The position numbers and the translations under genes were made by a program. The notes under the pieces were generated by a model. It was not told the DNA's origin. It was given only the letters and a program-made list of their open reading frames with translations, and did no database searches. From NCBI RefSeq assembly GCF_019970065.1, contig NZ_JAHXYH010000002.1:744001-808000 (forward strand): a DNA stretch of 64,000 bases. The letters run 5' to 3'. Of this stretch, positions 1-10,164 are shown one piece after another. Positions within the stretch are counted from its first letter, which is position 1; every line of letters starts with the position of its first letter. Source of the DNA: Chryseobacterium sp. OSA05B. Its GTDB lineage: Bacteria > Bacteroidota > Bacteroidia > Flavobacteriales > Weeksellaceae.

Positions 1-3000
1 GCATATTTCAAAACACTTTATCCGGATCCGATAAAGCCGTTTCCGATTGTCATCAGACGCCAGGTTGCTGATTTTAACAGTAAGAAAAAACATACAGACT
101 CCCGAAATATTGACGAAGTTGATATCGGGAAATATTTCAATTTCAACAGCCACAGTGTTTTCTCTACATTGATGGCAACTTCCAGCATTAATGACCTGAT
201 CAAAAAAGCTTCTGATGAAAAATTTCCTGCCGTAGGAATGGTGGATACCGGAAATATGATGGGGGCTTTTAAATTTGTATCAGCGGTAGAATCCGCGAAT
301 TCCGACCGTTCAAAAAAACATAAAGAATTCCTTGCTAAAAAGCAGGAAGCCGAAGAAAACGGAACTGAATTTACAGAGGAAGAGCCTGTTTCAGCTCCGC
401 TTATACCCATCGTAGGCTGCGAATTTTATATATCAGAACGTTACGAGCAGAAGCAGTTTACCAAAGATGATCCAGACAGAAGGACTCAAATGGTGCTTTT
501 GGCAAAAGATTTTAACGGATACAAAAATCTCGCGAAGCTTTCGAGTATAGGATTCTTAAAAGGGTTCTATTTTGGAGTGCCGAGAATCAGCAGAGAATTG
601 ATCGCTGAATACAAAGAAGGGCTTATTGCGGTAACTTCCGGTATTCTGGGAGATATTCCGGATGCCATCCTTAATACTGGGGAGCAGAAAGGGGAAGAGC
701 TCTTTAAATGGTGGAAAGAAACCTTCGGTGATGACTTCTATGTGCAACTTCAGAACCATAAACTGCCTGAAGAAGAGCATTTAAATGAAGTTTTACTTTA
801 TCTGGCAGATAAATATGATACTAAAATTCTTGCCCAGAACGAAACTTTTTATACTGAAAAAGAGGATGCCAATATTCAGGATATCATAAGCTGTATAAAG
901 GATGGTGAAAAACTTACCACTCCTGTAGGAAAAGGCTTCGGGAAACGAAGAGGACTTACTACAGGGGAGTATTATATAAAAAACAGCGACGAAATTAAAG
1001 AAGCATTTCTTGCTTATCCGGATGCTTTCGATGCTTATGAGGAATTTCTAGGCAAATTCAGTCCGTACACTTTAAAAAGAGACGTTCTCCTTCCTAAATT
1101 TGATATTCCGGAAGAGTTCATCCATGCGGAAGATGCTGAAGATGGAGGAAAAAGAGGGGAGATGGCTTATCTTACTCATTTAACATATGAAGGGGCTAGA
1201 AAAAGATATATTGAAACCGGAATTACAGATGAAATCAAAGAACGTCTGGACTTTGAGCTTGATGTAATCGCGAACACCGGGTATCCCGGATATTTCCTTA
1301 TTGTGCAGGATTTCTGTAATGAAGCCCGTAATATGGGAGTTTGGGTAGGACCGGGAAGGGGGTCTGCAGCAGGTTCTGCGGTAGCTTACTGCATTGGGAT
1401 TACCAATGTTGACCCTATTAAATATGATCTCCTTTTTGAGAGATTCCTGAACCCGGAAAGGGTTTCGATGCCCGATATTGATATTGACTTTGATGATGAA
1501 GGTCGTGACAGGGTGATTAAATGGGTTATCGAAAAATACGGACAGAGCCAAGTAGCACAAATCATTACCTATTCCGTTTTAGGAGGCAAATCTGCCATTA
1601 AAGATGCAGGAAGGGTGTTAGATCTTCCCATTCCAGATACCAATAATATTGCAAAACTGATTCCTCCAAGTCCCGGAATGAACATTGCAAAAGCTTTGGC
1701 TAAATATGACAAGCTGAAGCCTGAAGAGCAGATGTTGGTAGACGAAATGAGGATGGTGCTTGATAATCCTGACGATCCGCGTTTCGATGTATTGGCAAGT
1801 GCCAAGAAAATGGAAGGCTGTATCAGGAATACCGGAATTCATGCCTGCGGGGTAATTATTACGCCTGAGGATGTGAGTAATCTTGTTCCGATCACCATTG
1901 CAGCGAAAGATGCGGACATTCTTGTTTCGCAGTTTGATAACTCAGTGGCGGAAAGCGCAGGGCTTCTGAAAATGGATTTCCTGGGACTTCGTACCCTGAC
2001 CATCATTAAAGATGCCATGAAACTGGTGAAGCAAAGACATAATATCGACCTTGATCCGGATGAGATTCCACTGGATGACGCGAAAACATATCAGCTGTTT
2101 AAGGAAGGAAGAACCATCGGGATTTTCCAGTATGAAAGCCCAGGAATGCAGAAATACATGAGGGAGCTTAAGCCTACGGTTTTTGCCGATCTTATTGCCA
2201 TGAATGCCTTATACCGTCCGGGACCGATTAAATATATCCCGAACTTTATCAACAGAAAGCACGGAATTGAAGAGATTGTATACGACTTACCGGAGACCGA
2301 AGAATATTTAAAAGAAACCTACGGAATCACCGTATACCAGGAGCAGGTAATGCTTTTATCCCAGAAGCTGGCCAACTTTACAAAAGGTGAAGCCGATACA
2401 TTGAGAAAAGCAATGGGTAAAAAACAGATCGACGTTCTGAATAAAATGTACCCGAAATTCATTGAAGGAGGACGGAAAAACAATCTTAATGAAGAGCGGT
2501 TAGAGAAAATCTGGAATGACTGGAAGGCCTTTGCAGAATATGCCTTCAACAAATCTCACTCTACATGCTATGCAATGATCGCGTATCATACAGCCTATCT
2601 GAAAGCTAATTTTCCGGCTGAGTATATGGCGAGTGTAATGAGTAATAACATTAACAATACGGATTCTATCACCATGTTTATGGAGGATTGCAAGAGTATC
2701 GGGGTAGATGTTTTGGGGCCGGATGTGAATGAATCCCAATATAAATTCTCAGTAAACGAAAAAGGTCAGATCCGTTTTGGTCTGGGAGCAATCAAGGGGA
2801 TTGGAGAAGGGCCGAGTGAGGCCATTACAAGAGAAAGAGCGAACGGAAGGTTTAAAAATATTTATGATTTCTTCGAAAGAATTTTACCTTCCCAGATGAA
2901 TAAAAGAGTGGCGGAAAGTTTAGTATTGGCAGGTGCTTTCGATGAATTGGGATCTTACCACAGAGGTCAGTATTTTGATATTGATATGGCGGGTAAAACC

Positions 3001-4059
3001 AATCTGGAAAGATTAATCAGATACGGGCAGAGCTTTCAGGAAAGTAAAAACGAAATGGAACATTCTCTTTTCGCAGACTTTGCTGATGAAGTCCAGATCG
3101 AGCAGCCAAAATTACCACCTTGCCCGGAATGGCCGAATATGCATAAGCTTAACAAAGAAAAAGAGATCATTGGATTCTATCTTTCTGCGCATCCGCTGGA
3201 TGAATTCAAATATCATTTCCAGTTTATGCAGGGGCAACTGTCTAAAAAGAGCGTGCTGGAAAAAGATGAGGAAGAAAAGCTGGTAACGGATGAGGTTCCT
3301 ATTTTGGAAAAAGATGCTCAGGATGAAACGGTAGATCTTATTGAAATTGTTTCTGATGAAATGTCCATAGGGGAAGAGGAAATCATAGAAGAAGTGACGA
3401 AAAAAGCTGAGCCAAAAGGAAATTTTATGTTCCTGAATCTCGATGAAGTGGATGCTTATAAAGAGCAGGCTTTCTCCAACAAGCAGGAAGAGCTGTTTGA
3501 AGAAAAGAAGAAAGACTGGAAAACCCTTCAGAAAGAAAGAGAAAACGGTGGCGGCGGAAAAGAATACACGGTAGCCGGACTTATTACTGAGTATAGAGTT
3601 CAGGACGGTTTCAGAAGTGGTGAAAAAGTGGCTTTTGTAACATTGGAAGATTATTCCGGATCCTATTCATTCAGGCTTGGAGACAGGGATTATATGCGTT
3701 TGAAAGAAAAGCTGGAAGTCCAGAGGTTTGTGATTTTTAAAATAAAATTTGCACAGGTAAAAGATGGAAGGGTTTTCGTGAATGTAAATGATGTTATAGA
3801 GCTGCAGGAGGCATTTGAGCGGTTTGCAAAAAGTATTTCTCTCGTGATGGATGTCATGGATGTTCGGGCTGAAGATCTTGAATTTTTCAGAACGGTTCTC
3901 GACCGGAATAAAGGAAATCAGAAGCTTAAATTCTATATCAAAAATATTGAAGATGATTCACAGATTGAAGTTCAGTCCATGAAGCATTCGGTAGATCTGA
4001 ACGGAGATTTGATTAAAGAAATTCAGCTCCTCAATAAATATGAGTTCTATCTGAATTAA
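1..4059 (+). CDS. dnaE: DNA polymerase III subunit alpha (5' end outside window)
   Basis: Replicative DNA polymerase catalytic subunit. The reading frame is open from base 1, so the true start lies upstream; 1352 residues are visible. Visible residues 45-55 and 82-89 correspond to the PHP-domain metal motifs, but the first histidine position is Asn and the TDHGN-type motif reads DTGNMMGA, so the PHP site looks inactive. The polymerase core is intact: GRGSAAGS at residues 452-459 and the catalytic PDIDIDF at 491-497. The C-terminal part has the LSAHPLDEF region, then an acidic stretch (about nt 3254-3412), then an OB-fold. Flavobacterial DnaE proteins of about 1500 residues often carry an N-terminal DEDD 3'-5' exonuclease; the linker-like sequence before the PHP domain fits that, but the exonuclease itself is not in the window. 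A strong hairpin terminator follows. Confidence 0.97.
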   Translation, partial: AYFKTLYPDPIKPFPIVIRRQVADFNSKKKHTDSRNIDEVDIGKYFNFNSHSVFSTLMATSSINDLIKKASDEKFPAVGMVDTGNMMGAFKFVSAVESANSDRSKKHKEFLAKKQEAEENGTEFTEEEPVSAPLIPIVGCEFYISERYEQKQFTKDDPDRRTQMVLLAKDFNGYKNLAKLSSIGFLKGFYFGVPRISRELIAEYKEGLIAVTSGILGDIPDAILNTGEQKGEELFKWWKETFGDDFYVQLQNHKLPEEEHLNEVLLYLADKYDTKILAQNETFYTEKEDANIQDIISCIKDGEKLTTPVGKGFGKRRGLTTGEYYIKNSDEIKEAFLAYPDAFDAYEEFLGKFSPYTLKRDVLLPKFDIPEEFIHAEDAEDGGKRGEMAYLTHLTYEGARKRYIETGITDEIKERLDFELDVIANTGYPGYFLIVQDFCNEARNMGVWVGPGRGSAAGSAVAYCIGITNVDPIKYDLLFERFLNPERVSMPDIDIDFDDEGRDRVIKWVIEKYGQSQVAQIITYSVLGGKSAIKDAGRVLDLPIPDTNNIAKLIPPSPGMNIAKALAKYDKLKPEEQMLVDEMRMVLDNPDDPRFDVLASAKKMEGCIRNTGIHACGVIITPEDVSNLVPITIAAKDADILVSQFDNSVAESAGLLKMDFLGLRTLTIIKDAMKLVKQRHNIDLDPDEIPLDDAKTYQLFKEGRTIGIFQYESPGMQKYMRELKPTVFADLIAMNALYRPGPIKYIPNFINRKHGIEEIVYDLPETEEYLKETYGITVYQEQVMLLSQKLANFTKGEADTLRKAMGKKQIDVLNKMYPKFIEGGRKNNLNEERLEKIWNDWKAFAEYAFNKSHSTCYAMIAYHTAYLKANFPAEYMASVMSNNINNTDSITMFMEDCKSIGVDVLGPDVNESQYKFSVNEKGQIRFGLGAIKGIGEGPSEAITRERANGRFKNIYDFFERILPSQMNKRVAESLVLAGAFDELGSYHRGQYFDIDMAGKTNLERLIRYGQSFQESKNEMEHSLFADFADEVQIEQPKLPPCPEWPNMHKLNKEKEIIGFYLSAHPLDEFKYHFQFMQGQLSKKSVLEKDEEEKLVTDEVPILEKDAQDETVDLIEIVSDEMSIGEEEIIEEVTKKAEPKGNFMFLNLDEVDAYKEQAFSNKQEELFEEKKKDWKTLQKERENGGGGKEYTVAGLITEYRVQDGFRSGEKVAFVTLEDYSGSYSFRLGDRDYMRLKEKLEVQRFVIFKIKFAQVKDGRVFVNVNDVIELQEAFERFAKSISLVMDVMDVRAEDLEFFRTVLDRNKGNQKLKFYIKNIEDDSQIEVQSMKHSVDLNGDLIKEIQLLNKYEFYLN

Positions 4060-4080
4060 TAAAAGGAACCTGTTAAAAAT

Positions 4081-4108
4081 AAAAAAGCGGCATTTTGTCG
4101 CTTTTTTT
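4081..4108 (+). terminator. Rho-independent terminator of dnaE
   Basis: A perfect 9-bp stem AAAAAAGCG / CGCTTTTTT surrounds a short loop and runs into a T-tract, 20 bases after the dnaE stop codon. Confidence 0.85.
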
Positions 4109-4335
4109 GTTTTTTTAAATTGAAAATGAGTGGAATAGATGAGAAAAAAATATTTTATGTTAAGTTGATATTTTTCCTATTTAAGTGATTTTAAATTTTA
4201 ATGTAAATTACTGATAATCAGTATTTTTTAATTTATCTTCAGATTGTGAATTTTAAGTTAAAATTAAACATATATTTAATTTTGTTTAAAAAAATGACTC
4301 ATTTGTTTATTTTGGTTTAATATTTTATGTTAATT

Positions 4336-4368
4336 TTTGATTCATTGTTGAATATTTAAGTACATTTA
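4336..4368 (+). promoter_or_regulatory. Predicted flavobacterial promoter
   Basis: TTTG (4336-4339), 21 bases, then TACATTTA (4361-4368), one base off the Bacteroidota -7 consensus TAnnTTTG. It lies 27 bases before the ATG at 4396. Confidence 0.45.
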
Positions 4369-4395
4369 CAGCCCTAATTTTTATTTTTACTATTT

Positions 4396-7300
4396 ATGAA
4401 AAAAACTCTATTGTCGTTTTTATTCTTTTTAATGGCGACACTCATCAATGCCCAGGTTATCCTGGGTAGTGGAACTGCCCAGGGCGGGTATATGCCCGTG
4501 GATGTGAATTTCGGCTATAATTACAGTCAGCAGATTTTTACCAAGACTGAAATTAATACAGCTGCAGCAGGCAATATTACGGGCGTTAAATTTTTTCTCC
4601 CGAATAATGCAGATATTTCTAAATCAGTTGATTGGGTGGTTTATGTAGGACATACCGCTAAGACAAGCTTTAGCTCTGTTACAGACTGGATTCCTTTGGC
4701 CAGTATGACTCAGGTATTTTCAGGAGCAGTAAGTGTGGCAGGTAATGAAGTTACGGTCAACTTCACTTCACCTTTTGCCTATAACAATACGGATAACCTG
4801 GTTATTGCTATTGATGAAAATACGGCAGACTATACGGCTAGTACCAACAAGTTTTACACGTATACAGGACCTTCAAATTCAGGGTTGGCATACAGAAGTG
4901 ATACGGTAAATCCGGATCCTGCAACTCCTCCTTCAGGAACACGTGGGACTGTCAAATCTGTTACCGGATTGTTAGGACTTTCTCCGGCGGCTGCACCGGT
5001 TTGTCCGGTAGTTTCAGCTCCTGCTGCAAATGCTACCAATGTGTCTGTTCTACCTACGATTACATGGGCAGGATCCAATTATGCATCTTCCTATAAGTTG
5101 AGCGTAGGAACAACACCGGGCGGTACAGATATAATGAACACGGTAGGTGTGGGGAATGTAACCAGCTTTACGTTTACCAGCGCTCTTAACTTCAGTACGC
5201 AGTATTATTACACGGTAAGTGCTTTAAACTCAGTAGGAGCAAGTACAGGATGTACTGAAAGAAGTTTTACTACTGCTTCGTTGGCATGTCCTTCTGTGAG
5301 TATTCCTGCAGCCTCTATACTGGGAACTTCGGTAAAACCTACCTTTACATGGTCTGCTATAACAGCAGTTCAGGGGTACCGTTTGAGTATCGGAACATCT
5401 GCAGGCGCTAATAATGTGTTGAGTAATTTTGATGTAGGAAATGTTTTGACCTACACTTTAACAACAGCACAGCAACTTAATCCTTCCACTCAATATTTTT
5501 ATACCATAACAGCCTACACCGCTAATGCTGCTTCTACAGGATGTACGGAAAGAAACTTCACTACAGGAGCTACATTGCCTCCTGCTAATGATGATTGTTC
5601 CGGAGCAGTTTCGTTAACGGTTAATCCTGGATTGACATGTACAACTACAACACCGGGAAATACTCTTGGGGCCAGTTTCTCGATGGCAGCTACGCCTTGT
5701 AGTGGTAACCCGGGAGATGATGTTTGGTATAGCTTTACAGCAACAGGAACCAGTCACCTGATTACCATTTCCAATGTAGTTTCTACGGGGGTGAGCTCAG
5801 ATACTGATATGTACTTCCAGGTTCTTGGAGGAAGCTGTGGGACAATGACCAGCATATTGTGTTCTGATGATAATATCAATATGGCAACAGGACTTACTGT
5901 GGGTCAGACCTATTATGTAAGAGTGTATACATATTCATCGAATGCAAATACAAACGCAAGCTTCAATATTTGTGTATCAACACCTCCGCCTCCGCCTGCA
6001 AACGACGATTGCGCGAATGCTGTAACGGTTACGGTAAATGCTGATATGAACTGTGGTTTTGTAACTGCAGGAAATACTTCAGGAGGAACTAACTCTTCTG
6101 TTCCTGTAGGAGCTTGTTCAGGTTCTCCGGATGATGATGTGTGGTATAAATTTATTGCGACAGGCACAAAACATACGATCTGGTTTAAGAATGTAGCTTC
6201 TGTAGGAACCTCTACATCTACTTCATTGTACGCTCAGGTGTTCAGTGGTGCATGCGGAACATTAACGAGCACTACATGTATTACTTCAAATTCAACTTAC
6301 ACTGTTTTATCTAACCTGACAGCAGGGGAGACTTATTATGTAAGAGCTTATAATTCAAATGCTAACTCCGGGGCTTCATTGTATGCCAATACATTTGATC
6401 TATGTATAGGGACCTTACCTCCACCTCCGGCAAATGACGAGTGTTCAGGTGCTGCTACCTTGACCGTTAATCCGGATATGAGCTGTGGATCTGTAACTTC
6501 GGGAACTACTTTTGGTGCAACCAATTCTTCAGTTCCGGTAGGCACTTGTTCAGGGACTCCTGACGATGATGTCTGGTATTCATTTACCGCTACCGGTACT
6601 GCACATACAATTTGGTTAAAAAATGTGGTATCAGTGGGAAGCAGCTCATCTACGAGCTTGTATGCACAGGTATTCACAGGAGGATGTGGGGCTTTGGTCA
6701 ACAAAACCTGTATCACTTCAAATACAAACTACACTGCACTTACAGGCCTTACAGCTGGAGAAACTTATTATGTAAGAGTGTATAACTCCAATGCAAATAC
6801 GTCTACAACGATTTATGCTAATACATTTAGTGTGTGTATCGGTACACTGCCTCCTCCTCCTGCCAATGATGACTGTGCTAACGCTGTTTCATTAACGGTA
6901 AGCAGCACGGGAACTTGTACAAACCCTGTAACCGGTTCTACTTACAGTGCTACTCAAAGTACAGGAACAACTCCAACTTGTGCAGCCAGCGGAATCAATG
7001 ATGACGTTTGGTATTCCTTTACAGCTACTGCAGCGACTCATCTGGTAACCGTAAATTATACGGATAATGCTACCGCAACACAGGTGTATTCAGGATCTTG
7101 CGGAAGTTTCACAGCAGTTGCATGTACAGATGGAGGTTTTGGTAATTCCAATGTACTTTTACAGAGCTTGACAGTAGGTCAGGTGTATTATGTAAGAGTT
7201 TATTCTTCATCAAGTACAGCTACAATAGCTTCATCTTTCAGCATCTGTATTACTTCACCGGTAGCACCTGCGAACGATACCTGTGATACGGCAATTGCCA

Positions 7301-7950
7301 TTCCTTGCGGTGGAACAGTAGAAGGCAACAATGCACTTGCTGCCAACGAAACTTTACCTGCCAGTACTTGTGGCGGTACAACAACTACAGCAAGTTATAA
7401 AGGAGTGTGGTATACTGTAAAAGCTCATGCAGCAGGACCTATTACAATCAGTGCTTGTGGAGCTGAATTTGACAGCTACTTAAGAGTATATTCAGGAAGT
7501 TGTGCAGCACTTACATGTGTGAACAATACTTCAGGAATTGGTTATGCTGATGGCGGATGTTCTGGTGCTAATCTTAATGATTCATCTACTTTAACATTCA
7601 ATGCTACAGCCGGAACTACGTATTATGTATTACTGACCGGTTATACGGCAGCGAGATTCGGAAAATATACGATTTCTGTGACGCAGGATTGCTCTACCAT
7701 GGGAACATCTGAGGTTAAAAAAGAAAATAACCTTAAAGCCTATCCAAATCCTTTTGCAGACGTTCTGAATATTTCTGATATTTCTAAAGTGAAGTCAGTA
7801 TCCATTATTGATCTGGCAGGAAGAGTGGTGAAAACTATAGAAAATCCTTCTTCAGTCCTTCAGTTGGGAGATCTGAAACAGGGAATGTATTTGGTGACTC
7901 TTACTTTGAAAGACGGATCTAAACAGACCATTAAGGCGATTAAAAAATAA
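4396..7950 (+). CDS. Large secreted multidomain protein, T9SS type A cargo
   Basis: 1184 residues. Residues 1-20 are a Sec signal peptide ending INAQ. Residues 21-195 form a beta-rich domain I cannot name. Two fibronectin-III-like modules follow (about 200-293 and 298-390), each ending with a Cys-containing TGCTERSFTT-type segment. Four PPC-like beta-sandwich repeats begin at ANDDC/ANDEC motifs near 396, 536, 678 and 822, each with DDVWY and a TYYVRVY-type strand. A fifth, more diverged repeat starts near 958. Residues about 1105-1184 are the T9SS type A sorting domain (AYPNPF ... GxYxV ... IKAIKK). Known roles of such domains predict export across the outer membrane and surface attachment or release. 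The repeats suggest adhesion or glycan binding (inference). From 6949 the DNA is nearly identical to the next gene. Confidence 0.88.
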   Translation: MKKTLLSFLFFLMATLINAQVILGSGTAQGGYMPVDVNFGYNYSQQIFTKTEINTAAAGNITGVKFFLPNNADISKSVDWVVYVGHTAKTSFSSVTDWIPLASMTQVFSGAVSVAGNEVTVNFTSPFAYNNTDNLVIAIDENTADYTASTNKFYTYTGPSNSGLAYRSDTVNPDPATPPSGTRGTVKSVTGLLGLSPAAAPVCPVVSAPAANATNVSVLPTITWAGSNYASSYKLSVGTTPGGTDIMNTVGVGNVTSFTFTSALNFSTQYYYTVSALNSVGASTGCTERSFTTASLACPSVSIPAASILGTSVKPTFTWSAITAVQGYRLSIGTSAGANNVLSNFDVGNVLTYTLTTAQQLNPSTQYFYTITAYTANAASTGCTERNFTTGATLPPANDDCSGAVSLTVNPGLTCTTTTPGNTLGASFSMAATPCSGNPGDDVWYSFTATGTSHLITISNVVSTGVSSDTDMYFQVLGGSCGTMTSILCSDDNINMATGLTVGQTYYVRVYTYSSNANTNASFNICVSTPPPPPANDDCANAVTVTVNADMNCGFVTAGNTSGGTNSSVPVGACSGSPDDDVWYKFIATGTKHTIWFKNVASVGTSTSTSLYAQVFSGACGTLTSTTCITSNSTYTVLSNLTAGETYYVRAYNSNANSGASLYANTFDLCIGTLPPPPANDECSGAATLTVNPDMSCGSVTSGTTFGATNSSVPVGTCSGTPDDDVWYSFTATGTAHTIWLKNVVSVGSSSSTSLYAQVFTGGCGALVNKTCITSNTNYTALTGLTAGETYYVRVYNSNANTSTTIYANTFSVCIGTLPPPPANDDCANAVSLTVSSTGTCTNPVTGSTYSATQSTGTTPTCAASGINDDVWYSFTATAATHLVTVNYTDNATATQVYSGSCGSFTAVACTDGGFGNSNVLLQSLTVGQVYYVRVYSSSSTATIASSFSICITSPVAPANDTCDTAIAIPCGGTVEGNNALAANETLPASTCGGTTTTASYKGVWYTVKAHAAGPITISACGAEFDSYLRVYSGSCAALTCVNNTSGIGYADGGCSGANLNDSSTLTFNATAGTTYYVLLTGYTAARFGKYTISVTQDCSTMGTSEVKKENNLKAYPNPFADVLNISDISKVKSVSIIDLAGRVVKTIENPSSVLQLGDLKQGMYLVTLTLKDGSKQTIKAIKK
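6949..7833 (+). repeat. Copy 1 of an 885-bp near-identical direct repeat
   Basis: It matches 9148-10032 at a constant offset of 2199 bases with no indels. By eye, 6949-7500 differs at about 3 positions, 7501-7599 at about 20 positions, and 7600-7833 at about 2. It encodes the last two PPC-like modules and most of the sorting domain. Confidence 0.9.
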
Positions 7951-7970
7951 AATTGTATTAACCCTATTCA

Positions 7971-8005
7971 AAAGAACAGCAGCTGATAGGCTGCTGTTCT
8001 TTTTT
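7971..8005 (+). terminator. Rho-independent terminator
   Basis: A stem of 13 bp containing GAACAGCAGC / GCTGCTGTTC with a 6-base loop, followed by T's. The same hairpin core recurs after the next two cargo genes. Confidence 0.88.
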
Positions 8006-8247
8006 GATGATGTTTTTTTATTTCATTTCATAGACTTACCGAAATGGGCATCAATTTTAGAAGAAGTTTCTTTAAAAAAACTTCTTAATTTAGTGAATTA
8101 CAAATAATTATTAAAATATGTTATAAAATTATGTTATTGATGAAAATAATTTAATAATTTATGTTATTTTTATTTATTTTATTGATTTCATACTGTATTG
8201 TTGAAATATTTCATATTTTCATGTCATTAATCTGAAATATTCACATT

Positions 8248-10149
8248 ATGAAAAAACTATTATCTTTTATGATAATGCTTCCGGTTTTCATCTTTGGACA
8301 ATGGACAGAGATGTTTGATTCCGGAACGACACTTCCGGCGGGCTGGGCTATCATCAATAATGGCGGAAGCAATGGCTGGACTATTCGTACGCCAAATCTT
8401 GGTGCAACACAATCAGGAGCAAACGTTGCCGGGATTACTTATAATGATACAGCTCATGATGATTATTTGATCACAAAGGCCATATATGTACAGGCAGGGA
8501 TTAGTGAAAGAATTGCTTTCTATGTAAGATCCGGCTCTTTCCTTCTGGAAAATTATGAAGTTTTACTTTCAACGACAGATCAGACACAGGGAGCATTTTC
8601 GACTGTACTGCAGTCAGAAGAGAAAGCATCACAAACATGGACAAAAAAAACAATTAGTTTATCCGCATATGTTGGGCAAACGGTTTATGTGGCCATTCAT
8701 GCAACGGACACTGATCAGTTTTACCTTTTTACAGATAGCTTTATTGTAGATGCTCCTCCTACCACACTACCGCCTTGTACTACAATTACTTTACCAATAA
8801 ATGGAGCCACTGGAGTAAATGCAGATGGCGTACTGAATTGGGATATGGTATCCTCAGCTACAGGATATAAAGTTAAAGTAGGGACAACCAGCGGAGGAAC
8901 GGATATTGTAAATAATATCGATGCAGGAGATGTGACGACTTATAATATACAAGGAACGCTTAATGCAGCAACTACTTATTATGCCACAATTATTCCGTAT
9001 AATGCAGTTGGTGATGCCACCAGTTGTACTGAAATTTTCTTTACAACAGCTTCGGCACCTGCTAATAATGATTGTTCCAATGCTACTTCATTAGCTGTAA
9101 GCAGCACAGGAATATGTGTGAATCCTGTAAGTGGTACTACTGCTGGAGCTACTCAAAGTACAGGAACAACTCCAACTTGTGCAGCCAGCGGAATCAATGA
9201 TGACGTTTGGTATTCCTTTACAGCTACTGCAGCGACTCATCTGGTAACCGTAAATTATACGGATAATGCTACCGCAACACAGGTGTATTCAGGATCTTGC
9301 GGAAGTTTCACAGCAGTTGCATGTACAGATGGAGGTTTTGGTAATTCCAATGTACTTTTACAGAGCTTGACAGTAGGTCAGGTGTATTATGTAAGAGTTT
9401 ATTCTTCATCAAGTACAGCTACAACAGCTTCATCTTTCAGCATCTGTATTACTTCACCGGTAGCACCTGCGAACGATACCTGTGATACGGCAATTGCCAT
9501 TCCTTGCGGTGGAACAGTAGAAGGCAACAATGCACTTGCTGCCAACGAAACTTTACCTGCCAGTACTTGTGGCGGTACAACCACTACAGCAAGTTATAAA
9601 GGAGTGTGGTATACTGTAAAAGCTCATGCAGCAGGACCTATTACAATCAGTGCTTGTGGAGCAGAATTTGACAGCTACTTAAGAGTATATTCAGGAAGTT
9701 GCTCAGGATTAACATGTGTAAGCGATATATCTGGAGTAGGATATGCTGACAGCGGATGTCCCGGTGCTAATCTTAATAATTCATCTATTTTAACATTCAA
9801 TGCTACAGCCGGAACTACGTATTATGTATTACTGACCGGTTATACGGCAGCGAGATTCGGAAAATATACGATTTCTGTGACGCAGGATTGCTCTACCATG
9901 GGAACATCTGAGGTTAAAAAAGAAAATAACCTTAAAGCCTATCCAAATCCTTTTGCAGACGTTCTGAATATTTCTGATATTTCTAAAGTGGAGTCAGTAT
10001 CCATTATTGATCTGGCAGGAAGAGTGGTAAAAACCATAGACCATCCTACTTCGGCCCTTCGGTTGAGAGATTTGAAACAGGGAGTGTATCTGGTCACCCT
10101 GAATATGAAAGACGGACCTAAACAGACCATTAAGGCAATTAAAAAGTGA
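8248..10149 (+). CDS. Secreted choice-of-anchor J protein, T9SS type A cargo
   Basis: 633 residues. The signal peptide is 1-18 (ending FIFGQ). Residues 19-172 form a choice-of-anchor J (MAM-like) domain with the typical WTEMFDS ... LPAGW ... DDYLITKAI ... YEVLLSTT ... GQTVYVAI pattern, homologous to the gene at 14059. A fibronectin-III-like module (about 177-270) and two PPC-like modules (from about 272 and 408) come next. The T9SS type A sorting domain is about 555-633. From nt 9148 the gene is nearly identical in DNA to the preceding gene, so it looks like a chimera of a distinct N-terminal half and a duplicated C-terminal half. Substrate or ligand is unknown; surface binding is inferred from the domain types. 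Confidence 0.88.
   Translation: MKKLLSFMIMLPVFIFGQWTEMFDSGTTLPAGWAIINNGGSNGWTIRTPNLGATQSGANVAGITYNDTAHDDYLITKAIYVQAGISERIAFYVRSGSFLLENYEVLLSTTDQTQGAFSTVLQSEEKASQTWTKKTISLSAYVGQTVYVAIHATDTDQFYLFTDSFIVDAPPTTLPPCTTITLPINGATGVNADGVLNWDMVSSATGYKVKVGTTSGGTDIVNNIDAGDVTTYNIQGTLNAATTYYATIIPYNAVGDATSCTEIFFTTASAPANNDCSNATSLAVSSTGICVNPVSGTTAGATQSTGTTPTCAASGINDDVWYSFTATAATHLVTVNYTDNATATQVYSGSCGSFTAVACTDGGFGNSNVLLQSLTVGQVYYVRVYSSSSTATTASSFSICITSPVAPANDTCDTAIAIPCGGTVEGNNALAANETLPASTCGGTTTTASYKGVWYTVKAHAAGPITISACGAEFDSYLRVYSGSCSGLTCVSDISGVGYADSGCPGANLNNSSILTFNATAGTTYYVLLTGYTAARFGKYTISVTQDCSTMGTSEVKKENNLKAYPNPFADVLNISDISKVESVSIIDLAGRVVKTIDHPTSALRLRDLKQGVYLVTLNMKDGPKQTIKAIKK
9148..10032 (+). repeat. Copy 2 of an 885-bp near-identical direct repeat
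   Basis: Partner of 6949-7833. The diverged patch is 9700-9798, where about ten residues change while both flanks are almost unchanged. Confidence 0.9.
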
Positions 10150-10164
10150 GCATATCCTATAGAT

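Larger units (their letters stand above)
4060..4395. other. AT-rich intergenic region between dnaE and the T9SS array
   Basis: These 336 bases hold the dnaE terminator at the left and a predicted promoter at the right (4336-4368). Between them the DNA is very AT-rich, with no open frame of note and no RNA gene that I can recognise. Confidence 0.6.

Noticed and set aside
4060..4395. RNA gene or riboswitch in the gap after dnaE
   Set aside because: Apart from the terminator and a promoter the DNA is featureless AT-rich sequence.
6949..10032. Diversity-generating retroelement explaining the divergent patch
   Set aside because: No reverse transcriptase is in the window and the substitutions are not concentrated at adenines.
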